A stretch of DNA of 64,000 nucleotides from Betaproteobacteria bacterium HGW-Betaproteobacteria-22 (GCA_002842285.1 PHCJ01000001.1:148369-212368), one strand, 5' to 3'; positions 40,592-52,709 are shown, numbered from the stretch's first letter. Notes: generated from the sequence alone by a model not told the origin. Program-made: numbers and translations.

Positions 40592-41359
40592 CTATTTCAA
40601 CCAGCCTATCTCTCGTGCCGTTTTTTCACCCACCAACGTATGTTTCAAACTTTTTGGTATTTCTGCATGCGCTTCACTCTTAGCTACACGCCCACCCATC
40701 AGTTCGGCAAAATCCTGCGGATAAAGCGGCGTTTTATTAGGCTCAGCAAAGCCATCCGGATAAGCCGGTAAGTTAGTGCTTAAATCATATTTGTCAGTAG
40801 CATTTAAAGTGTGCAATAACTCATGGGCAGTAATCACCAAATTTTGTTTGGCATAAGCGTGATCTCCAAACAGGTTAACACGCCCAATTCGCCCCTTATT
40901 AAGCGCGGTAGAATGGCTTAATTGCGGATGGGTTGCAGGGTCATGGTAGAGTAAATACAAACGAATATCCGGCTTCACATTGACTTTGGGGCTATTAGAC
41001 CAAGCAAAAGCTCTAAATTTCAAACTCCAGATAATGGTGCTCAAAACACTACCGCGAGCGGGAGGTTCTGGCGGCACATCATTGACTTGCGCCCCTAACA
41101 GCACTTCAATGGGTCGGCGTAAACCTAGCTTATATTGTGCGGCTTCTTCAGCAAAATATTCCGCAACTGGCTCAAAATCCTCACGAGCCAAGGTACGTAA
41201 GTAGGCGCTCACTTTTTCGCTGCCATCCGCATTCACAGGATAAACCGCCACATAAAGATTATGCTTCCACGTCAAATCAGCTTTATCTAGCCATGTTTGC
41301 TGTACCACTGTTGCTAAAATCAGCAACAAAATAATAATTCTGATATTACGCCACATCAA
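40592..41359 (-). CDS. Hypothetical exported/membrane-anchored protein
   Basis: 255 aa, N-terminal TM; contains ITAHELLHTLNATDKYD, a possible metallopeptidase-like HELLH. Confidence 0.75.
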   Translation of the reverse strand: MMWRNIRIIILLLILATVVQQTWLDKADLTWKHNLYVAVYPVNADGSEKVSAYLRTLAREDFEPVAEYFAEEAAQYKLGLRRPIEVLLGAQVNDVPPEPPARGSVLSTIIWSLKFRAFAWSNSPKVNVKPDIRLYLLYHDPATHPQLSHSTALNKGRIGRVNLFGDHAYAKQNLVITAHELLHTLNATDKYDLSTNLPAYPDGFAEPNKTPLYPQDFAELMGGRVAKSEAHAEIPKSLKHTLVGEKTAREIGWLK

Positions 41360-41446
41360 TGACCAATCTTTCGCCAGTGTTTGCTATTAGAAAATCTAGG
41401 TTAAAATGAAAACATTACGCAATATTAACCTTAATGTTTCACAAAT

Positions 41447-42637
41447 ATGCAAAAAAACAAATCAAGCGTGCTGGGCAAACTTGTATTAGGCATTACAGGC
41501 GGTATTGCTGCATACAAAGCGGCCGAACTCGTTCGCCTATTGGTAAAAAGCAATATTGACGTGCAAGTGGTGATGACCGAGGCCGCCTGCCAGTTCATCA
41601 CCCCCGTCACCATGCAGGCCTTATCTGGCAAGCCTGTTTACACCGGCTTATGGGATGCCTCCATCCCTAACGGCATGCCGCATATTGAACTAAGCCGCGC
41701 TGCCGATGCCATTATTATCGCGCCCGCCAGTGCTGACTTTATGGCCAAGCTAGCACATGGTCGTGCCGATGACTTGCTGTCCACCCTTTGTTTAGCAAGA
41801 GATTGTCCGCTATTGGTTGCACCAGCCATGAATAAACAAATGTGGGATAACCCAGCCACACAACGCAATATCAACCAACTGCAAGCAGATGGCGTTCAGA
41901 TACTTGGCCCAGATAGCGGCGAGCAAGCTTGTGGCGAGGTCGGCTTAGGCCGCATGTTAGAAGCAGAAGACCTGCTTTATTTAATTGAAGCCCACTTGCA
42001 GCCCAAACTACTTAAAGGCAAAAAAATCCTCATCACCGCAGGTGCCACGCTGGAGATGATAGACCCAGTGCGCGCCATTACCAATCTCAGCTCAGGCAAA
42101 ATGGGCTACGCCATTGCGCAAGCTGCATTTGAAATGGGCGCAGAAGTCACGCTGGTCAGTGGTGCAGCTGCACTTAAACCGCCTTTTGGCGTCAATACAA
42201 TCTCTGTCACAAGCGCTGAAAGTATGTATCAAGCTGTGATGCAGCATGTTGCAAAGCAAGACATTTTTATCGGTGTAGCCGCCGTGGCAGATTACAGCCC
42301 TGTAAACGCCAGCGCACAGAAAATCAAAAAAAGTGAGTCATCACTCACCATAGAACTCAAGCCCAACAAAGACATTTTGGCACAGGTGGCCAGCCTACCC
42401 AATGCGCCATTCTGTGTAGGCTTTGCCGCCGAAACTGAAAATATACTGGAGCATGCAGAGCAAAAACGTCTGCGCAAAATACTACCCTTGATCGTGGCAA
42501 ACGACGCAAACGATGCGTTGGGAAGCGACCAGAACAGCGTGACGCTACTCGATAAAAATGGCGCGCATCCATTAGCACGCGCGCCAAAAATTGAAGTAGC
42601 CAGATTACTGTTGCAGCACATAGCCAACATGCTGTAA
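41447..42637 (+). CDS. coaBC: Bifunctional phosphopantothenoylcysteine decarboxylase/phosphopantothenate-cysteine ligase
   Basis: LGITGGIAAYKAAELVRLL, APAMNKQMW, ITAGATLEMIDPVRAITNLSSGKMG. Confidence 0.97.
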   Translation: MQKNKSSVLGKLVLGITGGIAAYKAAELVRLLVKSNIDVQVVMTEAACQFITPVTMQALSGKPVYTGLWDASIPNGMPHIELSRAADAIIIAPASADFMAKLAHGRADDLLSTLCLARDCPLLVAPAMNKQMWDNPATQRNINQLQADGVQILGPDSGEQACGEVGLGRMLEAEDLLYLIEAHLQPKLLKGKKILITAGATLEMIDPVRAITNLSSGKMGYAIAQAAFEMGAEVTLVSGAAALKPPFGVNTISVTSAESMYQAVMQHVAKQDIFIGVAAVADYSPVNASAQKIKKSESSLTIELKPNKDILAQVASLPNAPFCVGFAAETENILEHAEQKRLRKILPLIVANDANDALGSDQNSVTLLDKNGAHPLARAPKIEVARLLLQHIANML

Positions 42638-42823
42638 ATATAGTAGCGTCACCTCACCTGGTGGCGACCAACACCATTCACGCATCCCCACAAAGCCACC
42701 CTATGATTTAGCGCATATATCATGAAAATACTGATGCCGGCACAACGGCTTTCATCATAAAATCTAATCAAATTATTACTTACAACATTTATTTACAACA
42801 AAGTCATTACCTAAGGTTTATTT

Positions 42824-44959
42824 ATGTCACACCCCAACACCTACAAAAAAAGAATATTATCACTCGCTGTTTTAAGCGCTTTAGGCACCAGCCATCATGT
42901 CATGGCTGAAGAAACTCCATCAGATAAAATTGTTACCGCCCCCGTGGTAGTCACCGCAACGCGCGTAGAGCAAAACAGCTTTGATTTGCCAGTAGCGATT
43001 GATGTAGTGCAGCAAAAAGATATTCAAGACGGTCAGCTACAAATGACGCTATCAGAAAGCCTGATTCGCATTCCGGGCATTACCGCGCAAAACCGTACCA
43101 ACCAATCACAAGACCCGCAAATTTCATCACGCGGCTTTGGCTCACGCTCCAGCTTTGGCGTACGTGGCATTCGCGTTTACGTCGATGGCATTCCGCTCAC
43201 CATGCCCGATGGCCAAGGTCAACCTGGCGTTGTAGATTTATCTGCCATTAAAAGTGTAGAAGTGATGCGCGGCCCTTTCTCAGCACTTTACGGCAACTCT
43301 TCTGGCGGGGTCATTCAATTAATCACCAAAGATGCTCCAAAAACCGCTGAAGTCGGTGGCACTGTCATGTTTGGTAGTGATGACACCAAACGTCAAATAC
43401 TGAATGCCGCAGGCACCGCAGAAAACATTGAATATTTACTCAATGTATCCAACTTTGAAACTGACGGTTATCGAGATAACAGCGCTGGCGATAAACAACA
43501 AGCCACCGCAAAATTCAAATTCAACATTAGCCAAGATACCAAGCTAACCGCGCTTGTAAATTGGTTTGAGCAAAAAGCGCAAGATCCAGGTGGGCTGGAT
43601 AGAGCAAGAGCCTTTAATAGCAGCACACGTGACAGCGTAGTGCCTGCTATCCTCTTTGCTAATACCAATGTAAAAAGAGACCATGCACAGATAGGCTTCA
43701 ATCTAGAGCACGCTTTCAATGAGAATAACAAACTCTCAATCACACCCTATGTCGGGACACGTAAAAACGCGCAAGTGCTGACTACTTCACCGCTTGCCAC
43801 AGTCTTAACTAGTACAAATGCCCGACTGAGTGAAATTGACCGCGAGTTTTACGGCACTGATGTTCGTTGGGACAATACTGGCACACTGGCCGATATGCCC
43901 TACAATCTCAGTTTCGGCCTGAATTATGGTAAATCAAAAGATGCGCGAAAAGACACTAACATACTCATCAATGGCGTCACTAGCAGCGTAGCAAACCGTA
44001 ATGAGGATAATATTGTTGACAATTTCGACCAGTATATCCAAGGTAAATTATCTATTCTGGATAATGTTGATCTGCATGCGGGCGCACGCCACACCAAAGT
44101 TAATTTAAAAGTAAACGACTATTTAATCTCAGGCACAAATAAAGACAACAGCGGCTCAGTTGAATACAAAAAAACCACGCCTGTGATTGGTGCAGTTTGG
44201 AAAGTAACGCCCGCCTTCAATCTGTACGCCAACTACGGCAGAGGGTTTGAAACACCCACCTTTTTTGAAGCGGGATTTGACAGCACGGGCGGTGATGCAA
44301 AACCTAACCTAAGCTTAAAACCCAGTGAAAGCCGTAATTTTGAGCTTGGAGCCAAGGCTTTTGTGAATGACAACACACAAGTAAATCTGAACCTATTTAG
44401 GATCACCACTAAAGATGAACTCGTCGTGAGCAATACCGCAAATGGAAAAACCGTTTACACCAATGCTAATGACACCAAGCGTACAGGAGTTGAGTTATCT
44501 GTTGACTCGCAATTCGCGAACAACATCTCGACCTATTTATCATACTCATTGCTAAATGCGAAATTCGATTCCGATTTTACTAATAAAAAATCAACTCCAG
44601 AAACCATCACTTCTGGCAACAAAATTCCTGGTACTTACAAGACACAAATCTACGCTGAAATTGCCTGGAAATACCAACCACTAGGCTTCAATACCGCATT
44701 TGAAGCGCGGCATAACAGCCAAGTGTACGCCAATGACACCAACACGGAAACCGCGCCTTCTTATACCATCTTCAACCTACGCGCAGGTTTTGAGCAAACA
44801 TTGGCCAACTGGCACTTTAGTGAATATTTACGTGTTGAAAATATGTTTGATAAAAACTATATCGGCTCTGTACGCGTTAATGATGGCAATGCACTCTTCT
44901 TTGAACCAGCAGCAGATAGAAACTATTTATTGGGTTTAAGTGCAAAATACAGGTTCTAA
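42824..44959 (+). CDS. TonB-dependent receptor
   Basis: Signal peptide, plug (VVVTATRVEQ...MRGPFSALYGNSSGGVIQL), barrel ending LGLSAKYRF. Confidence 0.95.
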   Translation: MSHPNTYKKRILSLAVLSALGTSHHVMAEETPSDKIVTAPVVVTATRVEQNSFDLPVAIDVVQQKDIQDGQLQMTLSESLIRIPGITAQNRTNQSQDPQISSRGFGSRSSFGVRGIRVYVDGIPLTMPDGQGQPGVVDLSAIKSVEVMRGPFSALYGNSSGGVIQLITKDAPKTAEVGGTVMFGSDDTKRQILNAAGTAENIEYLLNVSNFETDGYRDNSAGDKQQATAKFKFNISQDTKLTALVNWFEQKAQDPGGLDRARAFNSSTRDSVVPAILFANTNVKRDHAQIGFNLEHAFNENNKLSITPYVGTRKNAQVLTTSPLATVLTSTNARLSEIDREFYGTDVRWDNTGTLADMPYNLSFGLNYGKSKDARKDTNILINGVTSSVANRNEDNIVDNFDQYIQGKLSILDNVDLHAGARHTKVNLKVNDYLISGTNKDNSGSVEYKKTTPVIGAVWKVTPAFNLYANYGRGFETPTFFEAGFDSTGGDAKPNLSLKPSESRNFELGAKAFVNDNTQVNLNLFRITTKDELVVSNTANGKTVYTNANDTKRTGVELSVDSQFANNISTYLSYSLLNAKFDSDFTNKKSTPETITSGNKIPGTYKTQIYAEIAWKYQPLGFNTAFEARHNSQVYANDTNTETAPSYTIFNLRAGFEQTLANWHFSEYLRVENMFDKNYIGSVRVNDGNALFFEPAADRNYLLGLSAKYRF

Positions 44960-44980
44960 CGCAATCTGACCATGGCATCA

Positions 44981-45008
44981 AGCCAGCAAAGTAATTTGCT
45001 GGCTTTTT
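44981..45008 (+). terminator. Rho-independent terminator after TonB receptor
   Basis: agccagcaaa-gtaa-tttgctggct followed by tttttt. Confidence 0.88.
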
Positions 45009-45067
45009 TATTCATCATATTTAGTGTTTAATACGACCTTACTCTAATTCAATAAAATCACAACATT

Positions 45068-45520
45068 ATGTCTATCCTCATCGACCTAAAAATCCTAGAT
45101 GACCGCCTACGCAGTCAGTTCCCCACTTACGCCACACCAGGCTCTGCTGGGCTGGATTTACGCGCCTGTATTGACGCCTCTATCACCTTGCAACCCGGTG
45201 AAACCACACTTATCCCCACCGGCATGGCAATTCATATTGATAACACTTACTATGCTGCACTCATTTTGCCGCGTTCAGGGCTTGGGCATAAGCATGGTAT
45301 CGTACTGGGCAACTTGGTGGGCTTGATTGATTCAGACTACCAAGGCCAGCTCATGGTGTCGTGCTGGAACCGCGGAAATACAGCGTTTGAGCTTAACCCG
45401 ATGGAGCGCATTGCTCAGTTAGTGATTGTGCCTGTGATGCAAGCCGAGTTCCATGTCGTGGATGATTTTGACACCTCTGAACGCGGCGAAGGCGGGTTTG
45501 GCAGTACAGGCAAACATTAA
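45068..45520 (+). CDS. dut: dUTP diphosphatase
   Basis: [46 protein letters not shown]. Confidence 0.97.
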   Translation: MSILIDLKILDDRLRSQFPTYATPGSAGLDLRACIDASITLQPGETTLIPTGMAIHIDNTYYAALILPRSGLGHKHGIVLGNLVGLIDSDYQGQLMVSCWNRGNTAFELNPMERIAQLVIVPVMQAEFHVVDDFDTSERGEGGFGSTGKH

Positions 45521-45623
45521 TGTGCAGATAATCTATTAATTTCATACAATTTACTTGAACAAAGTAAGCGTTATAGACTATAATCACGCTCTTTCTCAAA
45601 AACAGAGTTCTTCGGAGATAACC

Positions 45624-45860
45624 ATGGCACGTGTATGTCAGGTAACAGGCAAAAAGCCAATGGTGGGTAACAATGTTTCTCACGCACAAAACAAAACAAA
45701 ACGTCGTTTCTTACCTAATTTGCAAAACCGCAAATTCTGGGTTGAGAGCGAAAACCGCTGGGTAAGCTTGCGTATCACTAACGCTGCTTTGCGTACAATC
45801 GACAAAAACGGTATTGATGCTGTTTTGGCTGATTTGCGTGCCGCTGGCCAAAAAATCTAA
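45624..45860 (+). CDS. rpmB: 50S ribosomal protein L28
   Basis: [34 protein letters not shown]; start trimmed from the listed ORF. Confidence 0.97.
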   Translation: MARVCQVTGKKPMVGNNVSHAQNKTKRRFLPNLQNRKFWVESENRWVSLRITNAALRTIDKNGIDAVLADLRAAGQKI

Positions 45861-45873
45861 AAGGTAGATCATC

Positions 45874-46029
45874 ATGCGCGAAAAAATAAAATTGGAATCT
45901 AGTGCTGGTACAGGTCACTTTTATACCACCACTAAAAACAAACGTACAATGCCGGGCAAATTCGAGATTAAAAAGTTTGATCCAGTTGCTCGCAAGCACG
46001 TAATGTACAAAGAAACAAAACTGAAATAA
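45874..46029 (+). CDS. rpmG: 50S ribosomal protein L33
   Basis: 51 aa: [51 protein letters not shown]; not in ORF track. Confidence 0.97.
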   Translation: MREKIKLESSAGTGHFYTTTKNKRTMPGKFEIKKFDPVARKHVMYKETKLK

Positions 46030-46050
46030 TTGCTCGTATTATTATTTCTG

Positions 46051-46089
46051 CAATAAAAAAGCTCACTTTAAAGGTGAGCTTTTTTATTG
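46051..46089. terminator. Terminator after rpmG, between convergent genes
   Basis: caataaaaaagctcac...gtgagcttttttattg. Confidence 0.88.
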
Positions 46090-46119
46090 CTTGCGATTTC
46101 CGCGATTTATCTATTCGCC

Positions 46120-47382
46120 CTAATTTTTCAATATACGCACCTCGCGCTGCGGATACGGAATTGAAATATCATGGGTTTTAAATAGCTTCCATATCGTCAT
46201 ATAAACCTCTGATCGCAACGAGGCTGTGCCCTCCTCCGCATCTGGAATCCAGATGGACAACGTCAAATCTATACCGCTATCAGCAAACCCTTTTATCAAG
46301 GCATTAGGCTCCGGTGTGACAAGCACCCTAGGATGCTCGTCAGCGGCTTTTAACATCAACTGCATCGCCAACTCAAGGTCGGTCTGGTATGCCACCTGCA
46401 ACTCCATCAGCACGCGCGTGTTTCTATCAAGAAACGAATGATTAATCACAGGGTTGATAATGATTGTTTCATTAGGAATAATGACTTCGGTACCATCCAG
46501 CTTATGCAGGACAAGGTAACGCGTACGCAAATCGCGCACCACGCCATAATGCGCATCTATGGTCACAACATCGCCTATCTTGATAGACTTATCCAGCAGA
46601 ATAATAAAACCACTCACGTAGTTACTGGCAATGCGCTGCAGGCCAAAACCCAACCCCACACCTAATGCGCCACCGAATACAGATAGCAAAGTCAGGTCCA
46701 GACCAACAGCGGATAGGCCAATCAGCACTGCGATAAACAGCAATATCACGCGCAGGACTTTTGTGAGTACCACACGCGTACTGGCATCCACCTGCTCTAC
46801 ACGCATCAACTTGTTTTCAATCAGCCTGCCTAGCCACATTGCAACAAACAAAGTCGCCACGATGGTGAGCAGGCCCTGTAAAATCAATAATAAATTTACT
46901 GGCGACTTGCCAATCGTAATCTCCACCGACTCCATGCTCTCTAGCACTTCTGGCAGCAAACCACTTAAATGCAATGCCATAATGACCCAGATCAGTGTTG
47001 CAATGCTGTTTTCCAATGCTTTTAACAGACCGCCAGGGGCGATAATATAGCGCGCCGCATATACAATCAAACGTACTACCGCCATAGCAAGCAGCAGCTT
47101 ACCTGCTAAATGCAACATACTCGTATGCTGCCAATAAGCAAGCACCCATTTTGAGAGAGAAACAAACAAGAGTGACGACAGCGGAAACAGTACGCGGTTA
47201 ATGCTACCAATGGCCATGCGCCAGTTATCCGGCGCATGGCGCATGACGTAAGCACGCAATGCCCCATTAATCATAGCTGCAGACGCAAGTGAAACCAATA
47301 TCACTACAATCTGCCAAACCGCGGCTACGGTTGTGATATCAGCGACGATTTCCTGCCAAATCAAATGTATTTCCGTATGCAT
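46120..47382 (-). CDS. MscS-family mechanosensitive channel
   Basis: GGALGVGLGFGLQRIASNYVSGFIILLDKSIKIGDVV. Confidence 0.93.
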   Translation of the reverse strand: MHTEIHLIWQEIVADITTVAAVWQIVVILVSLASAAMINGALRAYVMRHAPDNWRMAIGSINRVLFPLSSLLFVSLSKWVLAYWQHTSMLHLAGKLLLAMAVVRLIVYAARYIIAPGGLLKALENSIATLIWVIMALHLSGLLPEVLESMESVEITIGKSPVNLLLILQGLLTIVATLFVAMWLGRLIENKLMRVEQVDASTRVVLTKVLRVILLFIAVLIGLSAVGLDLTLLSVFGGALGVGLGFGLQRIASNYVSGFIILLDKSIKIGDVVTIDAHYGVVRDLRTRYLVLHKLDGTEVIIPNETIIINPVINHSFLDRNTRVLMELQVAYQTDLELAMQLMLKAADEHPRVLVTPEPNALIKGFADSGIDLTLSIWIPDAEEGTASLRSEVYMTIWKLFKTHDISIPYPQREVRILKN

Positions 47383-47416
47383 CTATTCCCCAACCCGGAG
47401 CTCACAACAAGCCCAA

Positions 47417-48850
47417 TCACATAAGAAAAATGGTCGCCAAGCCTAAAAAGATAAAAAATCCGCCACTGTCTGTCATTGCTGTAATTAACACACTGGAACC
47501 TACAGCAGGGTCGCGCCCGGTTTTATTCATCACTAACGGAATCATCACGCCCATAATGGCTGCCAATAACAAATTTAGCGTCATAGCCGACATCATCACC
47601 AACCCCAATGGGTAGCTACCATACAATAAATAAGCAATTACACCAATCACACTCCCCCACAGCAAGCCATTTAGCAATGCAACACCCAGCTCTTTGGAAA
47701 TAAGCGACTTCATATTATGTGATGCCACCTGACCCAATGCCAAGCCACGCACAATCATCGTTGTCGTCTGATTGCCTGAGTTTCCGCCTACACCTGCGAC
47801 TATCGGCATCAAGGCGGCAAGCGCGACTATTTTTTCAATTGATCCTTCAAAAAGGCCAATCACACGCGAAGCAATTAAAGCAGTGACTAAATTAATCGCT
47901 AACCATGCCCAACGGTTTTGCACTGACTTCCATACAGAAGCAAAAAAGTCTTCTTCTTCACGCAAGCCGGCCATGGACAACACATCATATTCGGCCTCTT
48001 CACGAATCAAATCCATGACTGCGTCTACGGTAATCCGCCCCACCAACTTATTATGCGCATCCACAACGGGGGCGGTCACCAGGTCATAACGCTCAAATGC
48101 TTTTGCAGCATCATCTGCAACATCCTCAGGGTGGAACACCACGGCATCTTCAGACATCACGTCCGCCACTTTTGCATCCAAATCACTCACTACCAGACGC
48201 TTGAGAGGCAAGACACCATGCAGCACATCATCCCTGTCCACCACAAACAATTTATCTGTGTGGTCAGGCAGCGCACCCAAGCGTCGCATATATCTCAATG
48301 CCACTTCCAGTGTAATGTCCTCACGAATCGTGACAATGTCAAAGTCCATGATAGAACCAACAGCGTCATCTGAGTAAGAAAGTGCAGATTGCAAACGTGC
48401 ACGATTCTGCGCATCCAGACTGTCCAGCAAGTCCTGCAACACATCCTTAGGCAGATCTGGTGCCAGGTCAGCCAACTCATCAGTATCAAGTTGCTCAGCA
48501 GCAGCCAGCAACTCTTCTGAATCCATATCGGCAATCAGCGTCTGACGTACCGCATCCGACACCTCAAGCAAGATTTCGCCATCGCGGTCTGCTTTGACCA
48601 ACTCCCAAACATTCAGGCGCTCTTCTAGCGGTAATGCTTCAAGAATGTAAGCAACATCAGCGGGGTGCAGTAAATCCAGTTTCTTTTGCAGTTCATACTG
48701 GTTTTGCTTATGCACCAACGATTCAATTAGCTCATGGTTATGCATATCCTGATTATGCACGATAGTTTCTACCAGGCGCTGCTTATCGAGCAAAGTGATA
48801 ATTTGCTGCAGGCTCTCGCTTAAACTTTCTTTTGAGTCTTGTTCCACCAT
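47417..48850 (-). CDS. mgtE: Magnesium transporter MgtE
   Basis: N domain, CBS pair, PIVAGVGGNSGNQTTTMIVRGLALG. Confidence 0.95.
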   Translation of the reverse strand: MVEQDSKESLSESLQQIITLLDKQRLVETIVHNQDMHNHELIESLVHKQNQYELQKKLDLLHPADVAYILEALPLEERLNVWELVKADRDGEILLEVSDAVRQTLIADMDSEELLAAAEQLDTDELADLAPDLPKDVLQDLLDSLDAQNRARLQSALSYSDDAVGSIMDFDIVTIREDITLEVALRYMRRLGALPDHTDKLFVVDRDDVLHGVLPLKRLVVSDLDAKVADVMSEDAVVFHPEDVADDAAKAFERYDLVTAPVVDAHNKLVGRITVDAVMDLIREEAEYDVLSMAGLREEEDFFASVWKSVQNRWAWLAINLVTALIASRVIGLFEGSIEKIVALAALMPIVAGVGGNSGNQTTTMIVRGLALGQVASHNMKSLISKELGVALLNGLLWGSVIGVIAYLLYGSYPLGLVMMSAMTLNLLLAAIMGVMIPLVMNKTGRDPAVGSSVLITAMTDSGGFFIFLGLATIFLM

Positions 48851-49033
48851 AGTGTGTTAATTGAATATTGTCTTTTTGTTATTGGATTATGTCATTATGA
48901 TTTAATTTTGCTTACAATTTAGAATTAATAACAAAAAATAACTAAATTTTACAAGCTGATGGCGATTGGCATTACCTCCGGCATCAAAGTTGATGCCTGA
49001 ACTTTAACATCAACCTTTTAAAAGTCACTACTG

Positions 49034-49273
49034 ATGATAGCGCTAAAATTTTACACCACCTCCCATTGCCATCTATGTGAACGTGCCGAAGCTTTATTGC
49101 ATAGAATAGCAAAAGAATATGACATGCAATGGAACAAGCTGGATATTGCGAATGACGAATCCATGATTGAACAATATGGCACGATCATTCCAGTGATACA
49201 ACGCACAGACAACAACACAGAGATTAAGTGGCCATTTACCTACGATGAACTGCTAACCTTTATCTGCAGCTGA
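49034..49273 (+). CDS. Glutaredoxin-family (DUF836) protein
   Basis: LKFYTTSHCHLCERAEALL. Confidence 0.9.
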   Translation: MIALKFYTTSHCHLCERAEALLHRIAKEYDMQWNKLDIANDESMIEQYGTIIPVIQRTDNNTEIKWPFTYDELLTFICS

Positions 49274-49298
49274 CTATGCACGAGATGCCCTTATAAAA

Positions 49299-49326
49299 TA
49301 AAAAGCCAGCATACGCTGGCTTTTTA
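49299..49326. terminator. Terminator between glutaredoxin-like gene and rplQ (convergent)
   Basis: ataaaaagccagc-atac-gctggctttttat. Confidence 0.88.
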
Positions 49327-49346
49327 TTTAAATACAGAATCACTTA

Positions 49347-49736
49347 TTACTCAGCAACGACCGCCTCAGCAGCGTTATCAGGACGATCAACAAGTTCTAC
49401 CAAAGCCATCGGTGCATTGTCTCCATTACGGAAACCGCATTTCAAGATACGCAGGTAACCACCGTTACGTGCATTGTAGCGAGGACCTAATTCGCCAAAC
49501 AACTTACCAACGATGTCACGATCACGCAAGCGATCAAACGCCAGACGACGATTCGCTAATGTTGCGGTTTTACCTAGTGTGATTAAAGGCTCAGCGAATT
49601 TACGCAATTCTTTAGCCTTTGGCAACGTGGTTTTAATGATTTCATGACGCAATAAAGAAGCTGTCATGTTACGAAACATAGCTGCACGATGGCTGCTAGT
49701 ACGATTTAATTTACGATTGCTATTACCGTGACGCAT
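49347..49736 (-). CDS. rplQ: 50S ribosomal protein L17
   Basis: [24 protein letters not shown]. Confidence 0.98.
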   Translation of the reverse strand: MRHGNSNRKLNRTSSHRAAMFRNMTASLLRHEIIKTTLPKAKELRKFAEPLITLGKTATLANRRLAFDRLRDRDIVGKLFGELGPRYNARNGGYLRILKCGFRNGDNAPMALVELVDRPDNAAEAVVAE

Positions 49737-49776
49737 AGTAATTCCTTAAGGTTTCTTAAACTTCAATATAAGCTTA

Positions 49777-50763
49777 TTAAGCTTTTTCCAGACCAACTGG
49801 TGGCCAATTTTCCAACTTCATGCCCAATGTCAGGCCACGAGAAGCCAACACATCTTTAATTTCATTGAGTGACTTACGACCCAAGTTAGGTGCTTTCAAC
49901 AGTTCATTTTCAGTGCGCTGAATCAAATCACCGATATAGAAAATATTTTCTGCTTTTAAGCAGTTAGCTGAACGTACGGTGAGTTCCAAATCATCCACTG
50001 GGCGCAACAACACAGGATCCACCTGAGGCGCAGCCTTCACTTCAACTTCACTTGGCGCACCTTCCAAATCAGCAAACACAGACAACTGACCCATCAGAAT
50101 GCGTGCCGCGTCACGAATCGCTTGCTCTGGTTCCACAATACCATTCGTTTCAACATCCATAATCAACTTGTCCAAGTCGGTACGCTGCTCAACACGTGCA
50201 CTATCAACATAATAGCTCACTTTGTTGATCGGGCTAAATGATGCGTCAACCATAATAAAACCCAACACACGGTCTTCATCATTAGCTTTTTGACGCACAG
50301 GCACCGGTTGATAACCGCGACCCATTTCCACTTTAACTTCCAGATTTAATTTACCACCTTTTGTCAGGTGAGCAATCACATGATCAGGATTTACAATTTC
50401 CGCATCGTGACCAGTGTTAAAATCAGCAGCAGTCACAACACCTTCTGATGATTTATTCAACGTCAGAACCGCCTCTGTCTTAGCGTTAAGCTTTAGCGCA
50501 ACCCCTTTAAGATTCAGAAGGATATCAACCACATCTTCCTGAACGCCTTCAAGTGTAGAGTACTCATGAACAACACCATCAATCTTAACTTCTGTAATGG
50601 CAAAGCCTGGAATAGATGAAAGTAAAACGCGACGTAAAGCATTACCTAGCGTATAGCCAAAACCACGCTCCATAGGCTCCAGTGTCACGCGTGCACGCAA
50701 TGGAGATAACACCTCAACATCAACAACACGCGGTTTCAAATACTCGGTAGGACTGTTTTGCAT
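49777..50763 (-). CDS. rpoA: RNA polymerase subunit alpha
   Basis: [53 protein letters not shown]. Confidence 0.99.
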   Translation of the reverse strand: MQNSPTEYLKPRVVDVEVLSPLRARVTLEPMERGFGYTLGNALRRVLLSSIPGFAITEVKIDGVVHEYSTLEGVQEDVVDILLNLKGVALKLNAKTEAVLTLNKSSEGVVTAADFNTGHDAEIVNPDHVIAHLTKGGKLNLEVKVEMGRGYQPVPVRQKANDEDRVLGFIMVDASFSPINKVSYYVDSARVEQRTDLDKLIMDVETNGIVEPEQAIRDAARILMGQLSVFADLEGAPSEVEVKAAPQVDPVLLRPVDDLELTVRSANCLKAENIFYIGDLIQRTENELLKAPNLGRKSLNEIKDVLASRGLTLGMKLENWPPVGLEKA

Positions 50764-50867
50764 AGTTATACCTTTAATTTTTAATAATTTTATTGCCAAG
50801 TTAAGCTTGGCAATAAATAAATTTAGCAAGCCTATAAAGACTTGCTAATTATCTAGTTTGATATCAA

Positions 50868-51497
50868 TTACTTAGAGTAAAGCTCAACAACCAACGATTC
50901 ATTGATTGTTGGCGGCAACTCATCACGTTGCGGCTTAGCTTTGAAAGTGCCTTTCAATGCCTTAACATCCACTTCCAACCACTCTGGGAAGCCACGTTGC
51001 TCTGCCGCCTCAAGCGCGCTCTTAATGCGCAACTGAGATTTAGACGCCTCTGCCACGCTGATCACATCGCCAGCTTTTACTTGGTATGAAGGAATATTCA
51101 CGCGCTTGCCGTTCACCAAAATACTGTTGTGACGCACGATTTGGCGCGCCTCAGTGCGTGAACCACCCAATCCCATTCTATAGGCTACGTTATCTAAACG
51201 AGATTCCAGCAATTGAAGCAAGTTCTCACCGGTCACGCCTTTTTTACGGTCAGCTTCAGCGTAGTAGCTGCGGAATTGCGCCTCTAATACACCGTAAATA
51301 CGGCGTACTTTTTGTTTCTCACGCAATTGAACACCATAGTCAGACAAACGTTGGTTACGACGTTGTCCATGCTGACCTGGTGGAAAATTACGCTTTTCAA
51401 TTGCACATTTATCTGTAAAGCATTTTTCAGCCTTCAAGAAAAGCTTTTCGCCCTCACGACGGCACTGACGGCATTTAGGATCTAAATTTCTAGCCAA
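50868..51497 (-). CDS. rpsD: 30S ribosomal protein S4
   Basis: RpsD sequence, [17 protein letters not shown]. Confidence 0.98.
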   Translation of the reverse strand: MARNLDPKCRQCRREGEKLFLKAEKCFTDKCAIEKRNFPPGQHGQRRNQRLSDYGVQLREKQKVRRIYGVLEAQFRSYYAEADRKKGVTGENLLQLLESRLDNVAYRMGLGGSRTEARQIVRHNSILVNGKRVNIPSYQVKAGDVISVAEASKSQLRIKSALEAAEQRGFPEWLEVDVKALKGTFKAKPQRDELPPTINESLVVELYSK

Positions 51498-51523
51498 GAT
51501 AGTTCTCCAGTAATCTTTTTCGC

Positions 51524-51913
51524 TTAGATGCGACGTTTTTTAGGTGGGCGGCAGCCGTTATGAGGCACAGGCGTCACATCAGTAATGCTGGTAATTTTAA
51601 ATCCAGCCGCATTAAGTGCGCGCACAGCAGATTCACGACCTGGGCCAGGACCTTTAATACGCACTTCCAAATTCTTCACACCATTCTCTTGCGCCGATTT
51701 ACCAGCAACCTCCGCAGCCACTTGAGCTGCAAATGGCGTACTCTTACGTGAGCCCTTAAAGCCTTGACCACCTGAAGTTGCCCATGACAACGCGTTGCCC
51801 TGACGATCCGTGATAGTGATGATGGTGTTGTTAAAAGAAGCATGCACGTGGGCAATACCCTCGGCAATATTCTTTTTAACCTTTTTTCTTACGCGTACAT
51901 TAGCTTTTGCCAT
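51524..51913 (-). CDS. rpsK: 30S ribosomal protein S11
   Basis: [28 protein letters not shown]. Confidence 0.98.
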   Translation of the reverse strand: MAKANVRVRKKVKKNIAEGIAHVHASFNNTIITITDRQGNALSWATSGGQGFKGSRKSTPFAAQVAAEVAGKSAQENGVKNLEVRIKGPGPGRESAVRALNAAGFKITSITDVTPVPHNGCRPPKKRRI

Positions 51914-52014
51914 GTTGCACTTTCCTTACCAATAAATCTTACTTAAATTTGTAAATTCAAACAATTAACGTTGATTGCTAGTCAACCAGACCGCAACCTA
52001 CCATCAAAAAGCGA

Positions 52015-52377
52015 TTATTTAGACTGCTTAATAGGTTTAATTGGGCCTTTGCGTGTGCGCGCATTTGTTTTGGTACGTTGACCACGCACCGGCATGCCGC
52101 GACGATGGCGAACACCACGATAGCAACCCAAATCCATTAAACGCTTAATGTTCATTGAAACTTCACGACGCAAGTCGCCTTCAACTTTAAATTTAGCAAC
52201 TTCTTCACGCAATTTTTCAACATCAGCATCATTTAAATCTTTGATTTTAGCAGTAGCAAGAACGCCGGCTGCGACACAGATTTTTTGTGCTGTATTACGT
52301 CCAATACCGTAAATTGCAGTCAATGCAATTTCAGTGTGTTTGTTATTTGGGATATTAACCCCTGCAATACGCGCCAT
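52015..52377 (-). CDS. rpsM: 30S ribosomal protein S13
   Basis: [26 protein letters not shown]. Confidence 0.98.
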   Translation of the reverse strand: MARIAGVNIPNNKHTEIALTAIYGIGRNTAQKICVAAGVLATAKIKDLNDADVEKLREEVAKFKVEGDLRREVSMNIKRLMDLGCYRGVRHRRGMPVRGQRTKTNARTRKGPIKPIKQSK

Positions 52378-52548
52378 ACTTTACTCCAAATTAGGCCAAC
52401 CTAAATCTACTGCTTCAAAAAAGCCGACGATTTTAACAGGAAAACCATTTTTTATCAATTAGCTATTCTTCTGATCAAAACATTTTTTTGACCAACTCAA
52501 CCAATATCTTTAAAACTTGATATTGATTTAAAGGTTAATTAAAAAACA

Positions 52549-52662
52549 TTAACCTTGACGTTGTTTATGACGTGGGTCAGTACAGATAATACGTACAACA
52601 CCGCGACGACGAACAACCTTACAATGACGGCATAAAGCCTTTACTGATGCACGAACTCTCAT
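52549..52662 (-). CDS. rpmJ: 50S ribosomal protein L36
   Basis: 37 aa [37 protein letters not shown]; not in ORF track. Confidence 0.97.
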   Translation of the reverse strand: MRVRASVKALCRHCKVVRRRGVVRIICTDPRHKQRQG

Positions 52663-52709
52663 ATTTCACTCCAAAACTTCTAAACTGTAATTCAATTAAA
52701 TCTACAAAT